Shown: positions 35,974 through 44,476 of the stretch, one piece after another
Position numbering within the stretch: position 1 is the stretch's first letter
Layout of the letters: the number at the start of each line of letters is the position of its first letter
Source: JAMHWF01 sp048500255
GTDB lineage: Bacteria; Pseudomonadota; Gammaproteobacteria; Burkholderiales; Burkholderiaceae_C
Reading direction: 5' to 3'
Length of the DNA: 64,000 bases
NCBI GenBank assembly: GCA_048500255.1
Contig: JASNYH010000001.1
Coordinates: 124,001-188,000, forward strand
The notes under the pieces: generated by a model
The model's database searches: none
Seen by the model: the letters and a program-made list of their open reading frames with translations, nothing else
What the model was told of the DNA's origin: nothing
Made by a program: the position numbers and the translations under genes

Positions 35974-37242
35974 TCAGGCGGTGGCCTGCTCGAGGTCGAA
36001 CGCCTTGTGCAACGCGCGCACGGCGAGCTCCATGTACTTCTCGTCGATGACGACGCTGGTCTTGATCTCGCTGGTGCTGATCATCTGGATGTTGATGCCC
36101 TCCTGCGAGAGCTCGCGGAACATCCTGCTTGCGACGCCGACGTGCGAGCGCATGCCGATGCCCACGATGCTGACCTTGCAGATCTTCGGGTCGCCGACGA
36201 TATCGGCGGCGCCGATCTTGGCCTGCACCGACGACTTCAGCAGCGCGATCGTGCGCTCGTAGTCGTTGCGGTGCACGGTGAAGGAGAAGTCCGTCTTGCC
36301 GTCGTGCGACACGTTCTGGATGATGACGTCGACGTCGATGTTGGCGTCGGCCACCGGGCCCAGGATCTGGAACGCGATGCCGGGGCGGTCGGGCACGCCG
36401 AGCACGCTGATCTTGGCCTCGTCGCGGTTGAAGGCGATACCTGAAACGACTGCCTGTTCCATCTTCTCGTCTTCCTCGAAAGTGATAAGCGTGCCCGACT
36501 TCGCCTCTTCGGCGATCGGAATGTCCCACGGCGTGAAGCTCGACAGCACGCGCAGCGGCACGCGGTACTTGCCGGCGAATTCGACCGAGCGGATCTGCAG
36601 CACCTTCGAGCCGAGGCTCGCCATCTCGAGCATCTCCTCGAAGCTGATGGTGTGCAGCCGGCGCGCCTCGGGCACGATGCGCGGGTCGGTGGTGTAGACG
36701 CCGTCGACGTCGGTGTAGATCAGGCACTCGTCGGCCTTTAGCGCCGCCGCCATCGCGACGGCCGACGTGTCGGAGCCGCCGCGACCGAGCGTCGTCACGT
36801 TGCCTGCGGCGTCGACGCCCTGGAAGCCGGCGACGATGACGACGCGCCCCGCCGCCAGGTCGGCGCGCACTCGCGCATCGTCGATGCGCTCGATGCGTGC
36901 CTTGGTGTGCGCGCTGTCCGTCGTGACAGGCACCTGCCAGCCGGTGTAGCTGACCGCTGGCACGCCCTCGGCCTGCAGCGCGATCGCGAGCAGGCCGATC
37001 GAGACCTGCTCGCCGGTCGCGGCGATCATGTCGAGTTCGCGCCACAGCGCGGCGTCGGCCGTAGGCGGCGACAGCTCCTTGGCCAGGCCGAGCAGGCGGT
37101 TCGTCTCGCCGCTCATCGCCGAGGGTACGACGATCATCCGGTGCCCGGCGCGCACCCACTTGGCGACGCGCTTGGCGACGCTGCGGATGCGCTCGGTCGA
37201 GCCCATCGAGGTGCCGCCGTACTTGTGAACGATGAGGGCCAT
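35974..37242 (-). CDS. lysC: Aspartate kinase
   Basis: Phosphorylates aspartate, the first step towards lysine, threonine and methionine. The 422-residue monofunctional enzyme has KYGGTSMGSTERI at residues 8-20, FQGVDAAGNVTTLGRGGSDT near 145, the kinase motif TDVDGVYTTDPRIVPEA near 175, and two C-terminal ACT domains (GIAFQILGPVADANIDVDVI and VSIVGIGMRSHVGVASRMF) that usually bind lysine or threonine for feedback control. It follows tilS by 51 bases on the same strand. Confidence 0.96.
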   Translation of the reverse strand: MALIVHKYGGTSMGSTERIRSVAKRVAKWVRAGHRMIVVPSAMSGETNRLLGLAKELSPPTADAALWRELDMIAATGEQVSIGLLAIALQAEGVPAVSYTGWQVPVTTDSAHTKARIERIDDARVRADLAAGRVVIVAGFQGVDAAGNVTTLGRGGSDTSAVAMAAALKADECLIYTDVDGVYTTDPRIVPEARRLHTISFEEMLEMASLGSKVLQIRSVEFAGKYRVPLRVLSSFTPWDIPIAEEAKSGTLITFEEDEKMEQAVVSGIAFNRDEAKISVLGVPDRPGIAFQILGPVADANIDVDVIIQNVSHDGKTDFSFTVHRNDYERTIALLKSSVQAKIGAADIVGDPKICKVSIVGIGMRSHVGVASRMFRELSQEGINIQMISTSEIKTSVVIDEKYMELAVRALHKAFDLEQATA

Positions 37243-37293
37243 TGTGGAAATCCGTGCGCCGCGACGGCGACTGCAACCGCCGTCGAAAAGCCG

Positions 37294-38619
37294 TCATTCT
37301 AGCGACCGGCGTCGGCCCGACCGGCCTGCATCGGGCACCCAGCGCAGCGCGAGCTGCGCGCTGCCGGGCGCGGCGTGCGCCCGCGCGTCGATGCCCAGGC
37401 CGGGCGCGTAGAGCAAGGCGTCGCCGGCGTAGAGCAGCGGCCCGCCGCGCTCGGCGGCCGGGATGGCGAGCGCCTGGTACTGCTTCTTCAGCGAGCGCGG
37501 CGGGCGATGCGCGCCGAGCTGGAAACGCTCGCCGCCGCAGCGCGGGCAGGCGCGCAACACCTGCAGGCGATCGAGCGCCACGCCGCCCGCCTCGACGCGC
37601 ACCGCCTCGAGCCGCCCGGCCCAGCCCGGCACGCGATAGACGCCGGCGCGCGCGATGCGCAACGGCGTCTCCGCCGGCGCGGCCTCGGCGGCCGCGGGCG
37701 CGTCGTCGACGACGCGCAACACGCCGCGGTAGCGGCGCAGCGTGCGCGCGCCGCCGGGCAGCGGCCAGGATGCGGCGCCGCGGCCGTCGGCCTCGGTAGC
37801 GAGGCGCTCGAGCAGTGTCGCCGGCGGCGCGGCGCCGAGGTCGCCGGCGAGCCAGGCGCGCAGCGCATGCAGCCGGCGCGCCGGCGGCAGCGCACGCCAG
37901 CGCTCGAGCACGAGGCCTGCGGGCTCGGCGACGCGCGCCACGTCGAGCGCGGCCGCCTCGTCGAGCGCATCGCGCGCCTGCTGCGCGCGGCGCGCGGCGC
38001 TCGCCAGTGTGCGCTCGGCATCGGGGAACGCGGCGACGAGCGCCGGCCACACGGACAGTCGCAGGCGGCTGCGCGCATGGCGCGGATCGGCGTTGCTGTC
38101 GTCGTCGACATGTGCGAGGCGATGGCGCCGCACGTAGGCCGCGATCGAGTCGGATGCGGCATCGAGCCACGGGCGCGCCCAGGTGAGGCCGTCGCGCGCG
38201 GCGCTGCGCGGCATCGCCGACTGGCCGGCGACGCCGGCGCCGCGCAGCGATTGCAGCAGGAAGGTCTCGGCCTGGTCGCGGCGATGGTGGGCGAGCAGCA
38301 CGAGCGTCGCGCCGTGCGCGAGCGCCATCGCGCGCAGCGCGCGGTAGCGCTCGCGGCGCGCCCAGGCTTCGATGCTGTCGCCGGCTGCCGGCACGCCGGC
38401 CAGCCGCTTGGCGGCGAAGGCGAGCCACGGATGGCGGCGGCGCCAGCGCCGGCACTGGGACTCACAGTGCACGAGCCAGTCGTCGGCGTGCGCGCTCAGG
38501 CCGTGGTGCACGTGCAGCGCGACGACGCGCACGCCCAGCGGCGCAGCGGCGGCGAGCGTCGCGTGCAGCAGGGCCGTCGAGTCGCGTCCGCCGCTCCAGG
38601 CGACGGCGACGCAGGGCAC
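37294..38619 (-). CDS. tilS: tRNA(Ile)-lysidine synthase
   Basis: Adds lysine to C34 of the AUA-reading tRNA-Ile with ATP. The PP-loop SGGRDSTALLHA is near the N-terminus, followed by HVHHGLSAHADDW, LLAHHRRDQAETFLLQSLRG and DDDSNADPRHARSRLR, all core TilS features; the C-terminal domain has GGERFQLGAHRPPRSLKKQYQ. The sequence before GGER reads CPRC, an atypical Cys pair where most members have Arg-Pro-Arg. I use GTG 38619, which follows AGGAG by 12 bases and lies just after accA; ATG 38658 (13 residues earlier, overlapping accA by 32 bases) is the alternative. Confidence 0.92.
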   Translation of the reverse strand: MPCVAVAWSGGRDSTALLHATLAAAAPLGVRVVALHVHHGLSAHADDWLVHCESQCRRWRRRHPWLAFAAKRLAGVPAAGDSIEAWARRERYRALRAMALAHGATLVLLAHHRRDQAETFLLQSLRGAGVAGQSAMPRSAARDGLTWARPWLDAASDSIAAYVRRHRLAHVDDDSNADPRHARSRLRLSVWPALVAAFPDAERTLASAARRAQQARDALDEAAALDVARVAEPAGLVLERWRALPPARRLHALRAWLAGDLGAAPPATLLERLATEADGRGAASWPLPGGARTLRRYRGVLRVVDDAPAAAEAAPAETPLRIARAGVYRVPGWAGRLEAVRVEAGGVALDRLQVLRACPRCGGERFQLGAHRPPRSLKKQYQALAIPAAERGGPLLYAGDALLYAPGLGIDARAHAAPGSAQLALRWVPDAGRSGRRRSLE

Positions 38620-38626
38620 GGGGGCT

Positions 38627-39598
38627 TCAGCGCTCCTTGGTGTCGCTGAAGCGGCCATAGGCCTGCAGGCGCTCGTGACGGCGCTGCAGCAGTTCCTTCG
38701 GCTTCAGGTCGACGAGCTGGCGCAGTGCGTCGTTGAGCGCGCGCTTGAGGTACGCGCACATCTGCTTGGGGTCGCGGTGCGCGCCGCCGACCGGCTCGTT
38801 GACGATCTTGTCGACGAGGCCGAGCGCCTTGAGCCGGTGCGCCGTGATGCCCAGCGCCTCGGCGGCGTCGGCGGCGCGCTCGGCCGTCTTCCACAGGATC
38901 GATGCGCAGCCCTCGGGCGAGATCACGGAGTAGACGGCGTACTGCAGCATCAGCGTCTGGTCGGCCACGCTGATCGCCAGCGCGCCGCCCGAGCCGCCCT
39001 CGCCGATGATCGTGGCGACGATCGGCACCTCGAGCTGCGCCATCTCGAAGATGTTGCGGCCGATGGCCTCCGACTGGCCGCGCTCCTCGGCGCCGATGCC
39101 GGGATAGGCGCCGGGCGTGTCGACGAAAGTGAACACGGGCAGGCCGAACTTCTCGGCCGTCTTCATCAGGCGCAGCGCCTTGCGGTAGCCCTCGGGGCGC
39201 GCCATGCCGAAGTTGCGCAGCGTCCGCTCGCGCGTGTCGCGTCCCTTCTGGTGGCCGATCACCATGCAGGCCTGGCCGTTGAAGCGCGCAATGCCGCCGA
39301 CGATCGATGCGTCGTCGGCGAAGGCGCGATCGCCGTGCAGCTCCTGGAAGTCGGCGAAGATCTCGGCGACGTAGTCGAGCGTGTACGGCCGCTGCGGGTG
39401 GCGCGCGATCTGCGTGACCTGCCACGGCGTCAGCGACGCATAGATCTCCTTGGTGAGCTGCAGGCTCTTCTTGTCGAGCCGGTCGATCTCTTCGGAGATG
39501 TCGACCGCCGATTCGGTCTGCACGTAGCGCAATTCCTCGATCTTGGTCTCGAGGTCGGACAGCGCCTGCTCGAACTCCAGGAAGTGCCGTTTGCTCAT
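38627..39598 (-). CDS. accA: Acetyl-CoA carboxylase carboxyltransferase subunit alpha
   Basis: Alpha subunit of the carboxyltransferase that moves CO2 from biotin to acetyl-CoA, first step of fatty-acid synthesis; works with AccD, not present here. The 323-residue product starts MSKRHFLEFEQ and shows YTLDYVAEIFADFQELHGDR, GHQKGRDTRERTLRNFGMARPEGYRKA, FVDTPGAYPGIGAEERGQ and EGGSGGALAI, all family hallmarks. ATG 39598 fits the family start; ATG 39607 would add three residues. It sits between alkA and tilS, the usual Burkholderiales order. Confidence 0.96.
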   Translation of the reverse strand: MSKRHFLEFEQALSDLETKIEELRYVQTESAVDISEEIDRLDKKSLQLTKEIYASLTPWQVTQIARHPQRPYTLDYVAEIFADFQELHGDRAFADDASIVGGIARFNGQACMVIGHQKGRDTRERTLRNFGMARPEGYRKALRLMKTAEKFGLPVFTFVDTPGAYPGIGAEERGQSEAIGRNIFEMAQLEVPIVATIIGEGGSGGALAISVADQTLMLQYAVYSVISPEGCASILWKTAERAADAAEALGITAHRLKALGLVDKIVNEPVGGAHRDPKQMCAYLKRALNDALRQLVDLKPKELLQRRHERLQAYGRFSDTKER

Positions 39599-39614
39599 GC
39601 CGGTCATGCGCGGG

Positions 39615-40244
39615 TCAGTAGTCGACGGGCAGCGGATCGAGGCTGCGCCAAATGTACCATGTGGCCACCGAGCGATAAGGCGCCCACGCGTCGCCGACTT
39701 CGCGCGCTTCGGCGCGCGACACCGGCTCGCCGCTGAAGTAGTTCAGGCTGATGCCGCGGATCAGGCCGATGTCGTCGAGCGGCAGCACGTTGGGTCGCAT
39801 CAGGTGGAAGATGAGGAACATCTCGGCCGTCCAGCGGCCGATGCCGCGGATCGCGACAAGCTCGTCGATGATCGCCTCGTCGTCCATCTGCTGCCATTGG
39901 CGCGGATGCACCTGACCGCCGGCGAAGTGCTGCGCGAGGTCGCGCAGGTATTCGACCTTGCGCGCCGACAGCCCCGCGCCGCGCATCGACTGCGCGTCGA
40001 GCGCAAGCACGGCGGCCGGCTGCATCTGGCCGGCCAGCGCCGCGAAGCGCTCCCACACCGACTGCGCCGCCTTGACGGAGATCTGTTGGCCGACGATCGA
40101 GCGCGCCAGCGTCGTGAAGGCGTCGCCGCGCGTCTGCAGCCGCGCCTCGCCGAAGGTGGGGATCAGCTTGCGCATCACGCGGTCGCGCTTGGCCAGATGG
40201 CGGCACGCCTCGTCCCAGTACTCCGGCACCGTGCCCGCAACCAC
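39615..40244 (-). CDS. alkA: DNA-3-methyladenine glycosylase II
   Basis: HhH-GPD base-excision repair glycosylase that removes alkylated purines. The 209-residue product has ARSIVGQQISVKAA near residue 48, the helix-hairpin-helix IRGIGRWTAEMFLIF near 133 and the catalytic Asp in LPLDDIGLIRG near 160. It matches the short bacterial form without the E. coli AlkA N-terminal domain. Start is GTG 40244, two bases after the cysS stop, so it is probably translated from the same transcript. Confidence 0.92.
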   Translation of the reverse strand: MVAGTVPEYWDEACRHLAKRDRVMRKLIPTFGEARLQTRGDAFTTLARSIVGQQISVKAAQSVWERFAALAGQMQPAAVLALDAQSMRGAGLSARKVEYLRDLAQHFAGGQVHPRQWQQMDDEAIIDELVAIRGIGRWTAEMFLIFHLMRPNVLPLDDIGLIRGISLNYFSGEPVSRAEAREVGDAWAPYRSVATWYIWRSLDPLPVDY

Positions 40245-40246
40245 GG

Positions 40247-41623
40247 TCAGGCCCTGACCCAGGTCGTGCCTTGCGGCGAGTCCTGCAGCACGATGCCCTC
40301 GGCGGCGAGCGCGGCGCGGATGGCATCGGCTTGCGCGTAGTCGCGCGCCTTCTTGGCGGCGTCACGCTCGGCGATGCGCGCGGCGATCGCCGCCTCGTCG
40401 AGCGCGGCGCCGCCTTGCAGGTAGGCGCGCGGGGGCTGCTGCAGGATGCCGAGCACCGCGCCCAGACCCTTGAGCAGCGCCGCCGTCGCCGCAGAGCCGC
40501 TGCGGTTGAGCTCGCCGGCGAGATCGAAGAGCACGGCCAGCGCCATCGGCGTGTTGAAGTCGTCGTCCATCGCGGCGCGGAAAGCAGCCGCCTGCGGCGC
40601 CGCCCAGTCGACCGCCGCGGCCGGCACGTCGCCAGTGCCGGCGAGCGCAGTGTAGAGGCGGCGCAGCGCCAGGCGCGCGTCGTCGACGAGCGAGTCGGCG
40701 AAGTTGAACGGGCTGCGGTAATGCGTGCGCAGCATGTAGAAGCGCAGCGTCTCGCCGTCGTAGCGCTGCAGCACGTCGCGGATGGTGAAGAAGTTGCCGA
40801 GCGACTTCGACATCTTCGCGTCGTCGACGTTGACGAAGCCGTTGTGCATCCACACATTGGCGAACGGCTTGCCGGTCGCGCCCTCGCTCTGCGCGATCTC
40901 GTTTTCGTGGTGCGGGAACTGCAGGTCGAGCCCGCCGCCGTGGATGTCGAAGTGCTCGCCGAGCAGCGCGCACGCCATCGCCGAGCACTCGATGTGCCAG
41001 CCGGGCCGGCCTTCGCCGTACGGCGACGCGTAGCGCGCATCGGCCGGCTCGTCGGGCTTGGCGGCCTTCCACAGCACGAAGTCGAGCGGATCCTCCTTGC
41101 CTTCGAGCACGGCGACGCGCTCGCCGGCGCGCAGTTCGTCGAGCGACTTGCCCGACAGGCGCCCGTAGCGCTCGAACCTGCGCACGGCGAAGTTGACGTC
41201 GCCGCCCGGCGCACGGTACGCGAGGCCCTTGTGCTCGAGCGCGGCGATCATCGCGAGCATCTGCGGCACGTGCTCGGTGGCGCGCGGCTCGTGCGTCGGC
41301 GCCTCGATGCCGAGCGCGGCGATGTCGCGGTGCATCGCCGCCGTCATCTCGTCGGTGAGCCGACGGATCGGGATGCCGCGCTCGACGGCGCGGCGGATGA
41401 TCTTGTCGTCGATGTCGGTGACGTTGCGCACGTAGGTGACGCGCAGGCCGCTCGCGCGCAGCCAGCGCTGCACGACGTCGAACGCCATCATCATGCGCGC
41501 GTGCCCGACATGGCACAGGTCGTAGACCGTCATGCCGCACACGTACATCCGCACGTGACCCGGCTCGATCGGACGGAACTCGTCGGTGCGCCGGGTCAGC
41601 GTGTTGTGGATGCGCAGGGTCAT
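40247..41623 (-). CDS. cysS: Cysteinyl-tRNA synthetase
   Basis: Charges tRNA-Cys. The 458-residue class I enzyme has the zinc-binding CGMTVYDLCHVGHARM near residue 29 with the HIGH variant HVGH, the zinc ligands in ECSAMA and FPHHENEIAQSE, and KMSKSLGNF near 270. Start ATG 41623 (MTLRIHNTLTRR) is typical of the family. It is the first gene of cysS-alkA-accA-tilS-lysC and is divergent from ppiA, with 162 bases between. No clear promoter stands out in that gap. Confidence 0.97.
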   Translation of the reverse strand: MTLRIHNTLTRRTDEFRPIEPGHVRMYVCGMTVYDLCHVGHARMMMAFDVVQRWLRASGLRVTYVRNVTDIDDKIIRRAVERGIPIRRLTDEMTAAMHRDIAALGIEAPTHEPRATEHVPQMLAMIAALEHKGLAYRAPGGDVNFAVRRFERYGRLSGKSLDELRAGERVAVLEGKEDPLDFVLWKAAKPDEPADARYASPYGEGRPGWHIECSAMACALLGEHFDIHGGGLDLQFPHHENEIAQSEGATGKPFANVWMHNGFVNVDDAKMSKSLGNFFTIRDVLQRYDGETLRFYMLRTHYRSPFNFADSLVDDARLALRRLYTALAGTGDVPAAAVDWAAPQAAAFRAAMDDDFNTPMALAVLFDLAGELNRSGSAATAALLKGLGAVLGILQQPPRAYLQGGAALDEAAIAARIAERDAAKKARDYAQADAIRAALAAEGIVLQDSPQGTTWVRA

Positions 41624-41785
41624 GGGCCGGCGGGTCGGATCCGATCGATCGCAGCGCTCGCAGCGCCGCGCCGACACTCGTCTTGCGACGGGGGAGACTA
41701 CAATCGTTCAGTATAGCGGCAGGGTCGAGCCGCGAGACGCGGCGGCCATGCACGTCACCCCCCGCCGCCAGCAGGAGAACTCCAG

Positions 41786-42346
41786 ATGACTTCCACCCGC
41801 GCATGGCTGCTCGCAGCCGCCGTGGCCGTCGGTGCGTCCGCGGCGCACGCCGAGAAGGTCCGCCTCGCGACGACGATGGGCGACATCGTCGTCGATCTCG
41901 ATCGCGCCAAGGCGCCGGCGACGGTCGAGAACTTCGTGCAGTACGTGAAAGCGGGCCACTACGACGGCACCGTGTTCCATCGTGTGATCGACGGCTTCAT
42001 GATCCAGGGCGGCGGCATGACGCCCGACTTCGCCGAGAAGCCGACGCGCACGCCGATCGCGCTCGAGAGCCGCAACGGTTTGACCAATGTGCGCGGCAGC
42101 GTCGCGATGGCGCGTACGATGGACCCGAACTCGGCGACGGCGCAGTTCTTCGTCAACGTCAAGGACAACCCGTTCCTCGACGCGGCGAACTCGCGCGACG
42201 GCCACGGCTACGCCGTGTTCGGCCGGGTCGTCGACGGCATGGCGGTAGTCGACAAGATCCGCGCCGTGCCCACCGGCAACCGCGGCCGCCACGCCAACGT
42301 GCCGCTCGAGCCGGTGATCATCCGCAAGGCAACCCTGGAGAAGTGA
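41786..42346 (+). CDS. ppiA: Periplasmic peptidyl-prolyl cis-trans isomerase (cyclophilin)
   Basis: Cyclophilin that speeds proline isomerisation in the periplasm. The 186-residue product begins with a signal peptide (RAWLLAAAVAVGASAAHA, likely cleaved before EKVRL near residue 23), then the cyclophilin core with VFHRVIDGFMIQGGG and NSATAQFFVNVKDN, the catalytic Arg and Phe/Gln segments. ATG 41786 has AGGAG about 9 bases upstream (CAGCAGGAGAACTCCAG). ppiB follows one base after the stop; the pair is common in Burkholderiales. Confidence 0.93.
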   Translation: MTSTRAWLLAAAVAVGASAAHAEKVRLATTMGDIVVDLDRAKAPATVENFVQYVKAGHYDGTVFHRVIDGFMIQGGGMTPDFAEKPTRTPIALESRNGLTNVRGSVAMARTMDPNSATAQFFVNVKDNPFLDAANSRDGHGYAVFGRVVDGMAVVDKIRAVPTGNRGRHANVPLEPVIIRKATLEK

Positions 42347-42347
42347 C

Positions 42348-42851
42348 ATGGCCAAGCACGTGCAACTCAAGACCAGCCTCGGCGACATCCGCATCGAGCT
42401 CGACGACGTCGCCGCACCCGAATCGACGCGCAACTTCCTCGCCTATGTCGCGAAGGGCCATTACGACGGCACCGTCTTCCACCGCGTGATCCGCGGCTTC
42501 ATGATCCAGGGCGGCGGCTTCGAGCCCGGCATGAAGCAGCGCCCGACCGACGCACCGATCCAGAACGAAGCCAAGAACGGCCTGAAGAACAACCGCTACA
42601 CGCTGGCGATGGCACGCACGCAGGTGCCGCACTCGGCGACAGCGCAGTTCTTCATCAACACGACGGACAACGACTTCCTCAACCACAAGGCCGAGTCGGC
42701 GCAGGGCTGGGGCTACGCCGTGTTCGGTCGCGTCGTCGAGGGCACCGACATCGTCGACCGTATCGAAGCCGTCAAGACGGGCCGGCGCGGCATGCACGAC
42801 GACGTGCCGCTCGACGACGTCGTCATCGAGAAGGCGACCGAAGTCGCCTGA
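42348..42851 (+). CDS. ppiB: Cytoplasmic peptidyl-prolyl cis-trans isomerase B
   Basis: Cyclophilin without a signal peptide, 167 residues, so cytoplasmic. VFHRVIRGFMIQGGGFEPGM and HSATAQFFINTTDNDFLNH hold the catalytic residues, and GYAVFGRVVEGTDIVD is the usual C-terminal strand. It directly follows its periplasmic paralogue at ppiA and precedes lpxH by 11 bases, so ppiA-ppiB-lpxH is probably one operon. Confidence 0.94.
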   Translation: MAKHVQLKTSLGDIRIELDDVAAPESTRNFLAYVAKGHYDGTVFHRVIRGFMIQGGGFEPGMKQRPTDAPIQNEAKNGLKNNRYTLAMARTQVPHSATAQFFINTTDNDFLNHKAESAQGWGYAVFGRVVEGTDIVDRIEAVKTGRRGMHDDVPLDDVVIEKATEVA

Positions 42852-42862
42852 CGGAAGAGCGC

Positions 42863-43657
42863 ATGGCGGCGCCTGCAGCGCCCGCACCGGCGCCGTTCGG
42901 CGAGTTCGTCGCGCCGGCGCACTGGCGCACGATCGACTTCCTCTCCGACCTGCACCTCGCGGCCGAGATGCCGCGCACCTTCGACGCCTGGGCGGCGCAT
43001 CTCGAGTGCACGCCGGCCGACGTCGTCTTCATGCTCGGGGACCTGTTCGAGGTCTGGGTCGGCGACGACGCCCGACATGAAGGCTTCGAGCGCCGCTGCG
43101 CCGACGTGCTGCGCGCGGCCGCGCAGCGGCGCACGCTGGCTTTCCTGGCGGGCAACCGCGACTTCCTAGTCGGCGATGCGCTGCTGTCGGCGTGCGACGT
43201 CGTCTCGCTCGCCGATCCGACCGTCGTCGCCGCCTTCGGTGCGCGCACGCTGGTCACGCACGGCGACGCGTTGTGCGTCGACGACGTCGACTACCAGCGC
43301 TTTCGCGCCGAGGTGCGCAGCGACGCCTGGTGCGAGCGCTTCCTGGCGCGGCCGCTGTCCGAGCGGCGCGCCATCGCGCGCAGCCTGCGCGACGCGAGCG
43401 AGCAGCGCCGTCGCAGCGCGCCGGTGCCCGACGCCGTCGACGTCGACGCGTCGCTGGCCGCACACTGGCTGGCGCGCGCCGAGGCCGGCACGATGGTGCA
43501 CGGCCACACCCACCGCCCCGGCCGCCATGTGCTGCCCGGCGGCACGACGCGCTGGGTGCTGAGCGACTGGGATCTCGACACCGCGGCGAACCCGCGTGCC
43601 GACGTGCTGCGCTGGACGGCCGACGGCCTCACGCGCGTGCCACCGGCGACCACCTGA
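42863..43657 (+). CDS. lpxH: UDP-2,3-diacylglucosamine diphosphatase
   Basis: Removes UMP from UDP-2,3-diacylglucosamine to give lipid X in lipid A synthesis, at the inner membrane. The 264-residue calcineurin-like phosphoesterase has the metal ligands FLSDLHLA, MLGDLFEVW, GNRDFLVG, VTHGDALC and VHGHTHRPG. Its N-terminus is about 20 residues longer than E. coli LpxH and rich in Ala/Pro. The ATG at 42863 is preceded by GGAAGAG. mtfA starts 1 base after its stop. Confidence 0.94.
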   Translation: MAAPAAPAPAPFGEFVAPAHWRTIDFLSDLHLAAEMPRTFDAWAAHLECTPADVVFMLGDLFEVWVGDDARHEGFERRCADVLRAAAQRRTLAFLAGNRDFLVGDALLSACDVVSLADPTVVAAFGARTLVTHGDALCVDDVDYQRFRAEVRSDAWCERFLARPLSERRAIARSLRDASEQRRRSAPVPDAVDVDASLAAHWLARAEAGTMVHGHTHRPGRHVLPGGTTRWVLSDWDLDTAANPRADVLRWTADGLTRVPPATT

Positions 43658-43658
43658 C

Positions 43659-44426
43659 ATGCTGTCGGCGTGGCGTCGCTGGCGCGAGGCGCGCACGCTG
43701 AAGCGGCGCGCCATCCCCGAGGCGCTGTGGCAGCACACGCTGGTGCGCTATCCCTTCCTCGCACGCCGCGACGCCGCCGACGCGGCCGAGCTGCGCCGGC
43801 TGGCGACGCTGTTCCTCGCCGCCAAGGAGTTCAGCGGCGCGCAGGGCCTGCAGGTCACCGACGACATGGCCGTCGCGATCGCCGCGCAGGCCTGCGTGCC
43901 CGTGCTGCGCCTGGGCCTCGCCTGGTACGACGCCTTCGTCGGCATCGTCGTGCACCCCGACGAGGTGCGTGTGCGCCGCGAAGTCACCGACGACGATGGC
44001 GTCGTGCACCGCTACACCGAAGTGCTGGCGGGCGAGGCGATGGACGGCGGACCGATGATGCTTTCGTGGCACGACGTGCAGGCCGGGGGCGAGACGTGCG
44101 ACGGTGCCTACAACGTCGTGATCCACGAGTTCGCCCACGTCATCGACTTGCGCGACGGCCAGTCCGACGGCGTGCCGCCGCTGCCCGGGCCGCGCGCACT
44201 CGCCGCATGGCGCCGCGTGCTGGACGACGAATACGAGCGCTTCTGCCGCGACGTCGACGCCGGTTGCGACACCGTGCTCGACCCCTATGCCGCGCACGGC
44301 CCCGACGAGTTCTTCGCCGTCGCGTCGGAGAGCTTCTTCGTCACGCCGGCCGCGCTGCGCGACGCGCATCCCGCGCTCTATCCGCTGCTGGCGGGCTTCT
44401 ACCGCCAGGATCCGGCGGCCGCGTAA
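43659..44426 (+). CDS. mtfA: Zinc-dependent peptidase MtfA
   Basis: M90-family zinc metallopeptidase; in E. coli MtfA regulates glucose uptake by binding the repressor Mlc and has aminopeptidase activity. The 255-residue product has the HExxH zinc motif in VIHEFAHVIDLRDG near residue 155, the downstream Glu in DEFFAVASESFF near 220, and SAGEWRD-like SWHDVQAGGE. ATG 43659 (MLSAWRRWRE) fits the family. It ends the ppiA-ppiB-lpxH-mtfA run and meets clpA head to head at a terminator. Confidence 0.92.
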   Translation: MLSAWRRWREARTLKRRAIPEALWQHTLVRYPFLARRDAADAAELRRLATLFLAAKEFSGAQGLQVTDDMAVAIAAQACVPVLRLGLAWYDAFVGIVVHPDEVRVRREVTDDDGVVHRYTEVLAGEAMDGGPMMLSWHDVQAGGETCDGAYNVVIHEFAHVIDLRDGQSDGVPPLPGPRALAAWRRVLDDEYERFCRDVDAGCDTVLDPYAAHGPDEFFAVASESFFVTPAALRDAHPALYPLLAGFYRQDPAAA

Positions 44427-44435
44427 GCCGCGAAA

Positions 44436-44457
44436 AAGGGGCCCTCGCGGGCCCCTT
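44436..44457 (-). terminator. Terminator for clpA, possibly bidirectional
   Basis: AAGGGGCCC / GGGCCCCTT (44436-44444 and 44449-44457) with a 4-base loop. Read on the minus strand it is followed by a run of T (five A on the plus strand at 44433-44437), so it ends the clpA transcript; it may also stop mtfA transcription from the other side. Confidence 0.85.
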
Positions 44458-44476
44458 CGTTGCTTGCGCCATGCGT

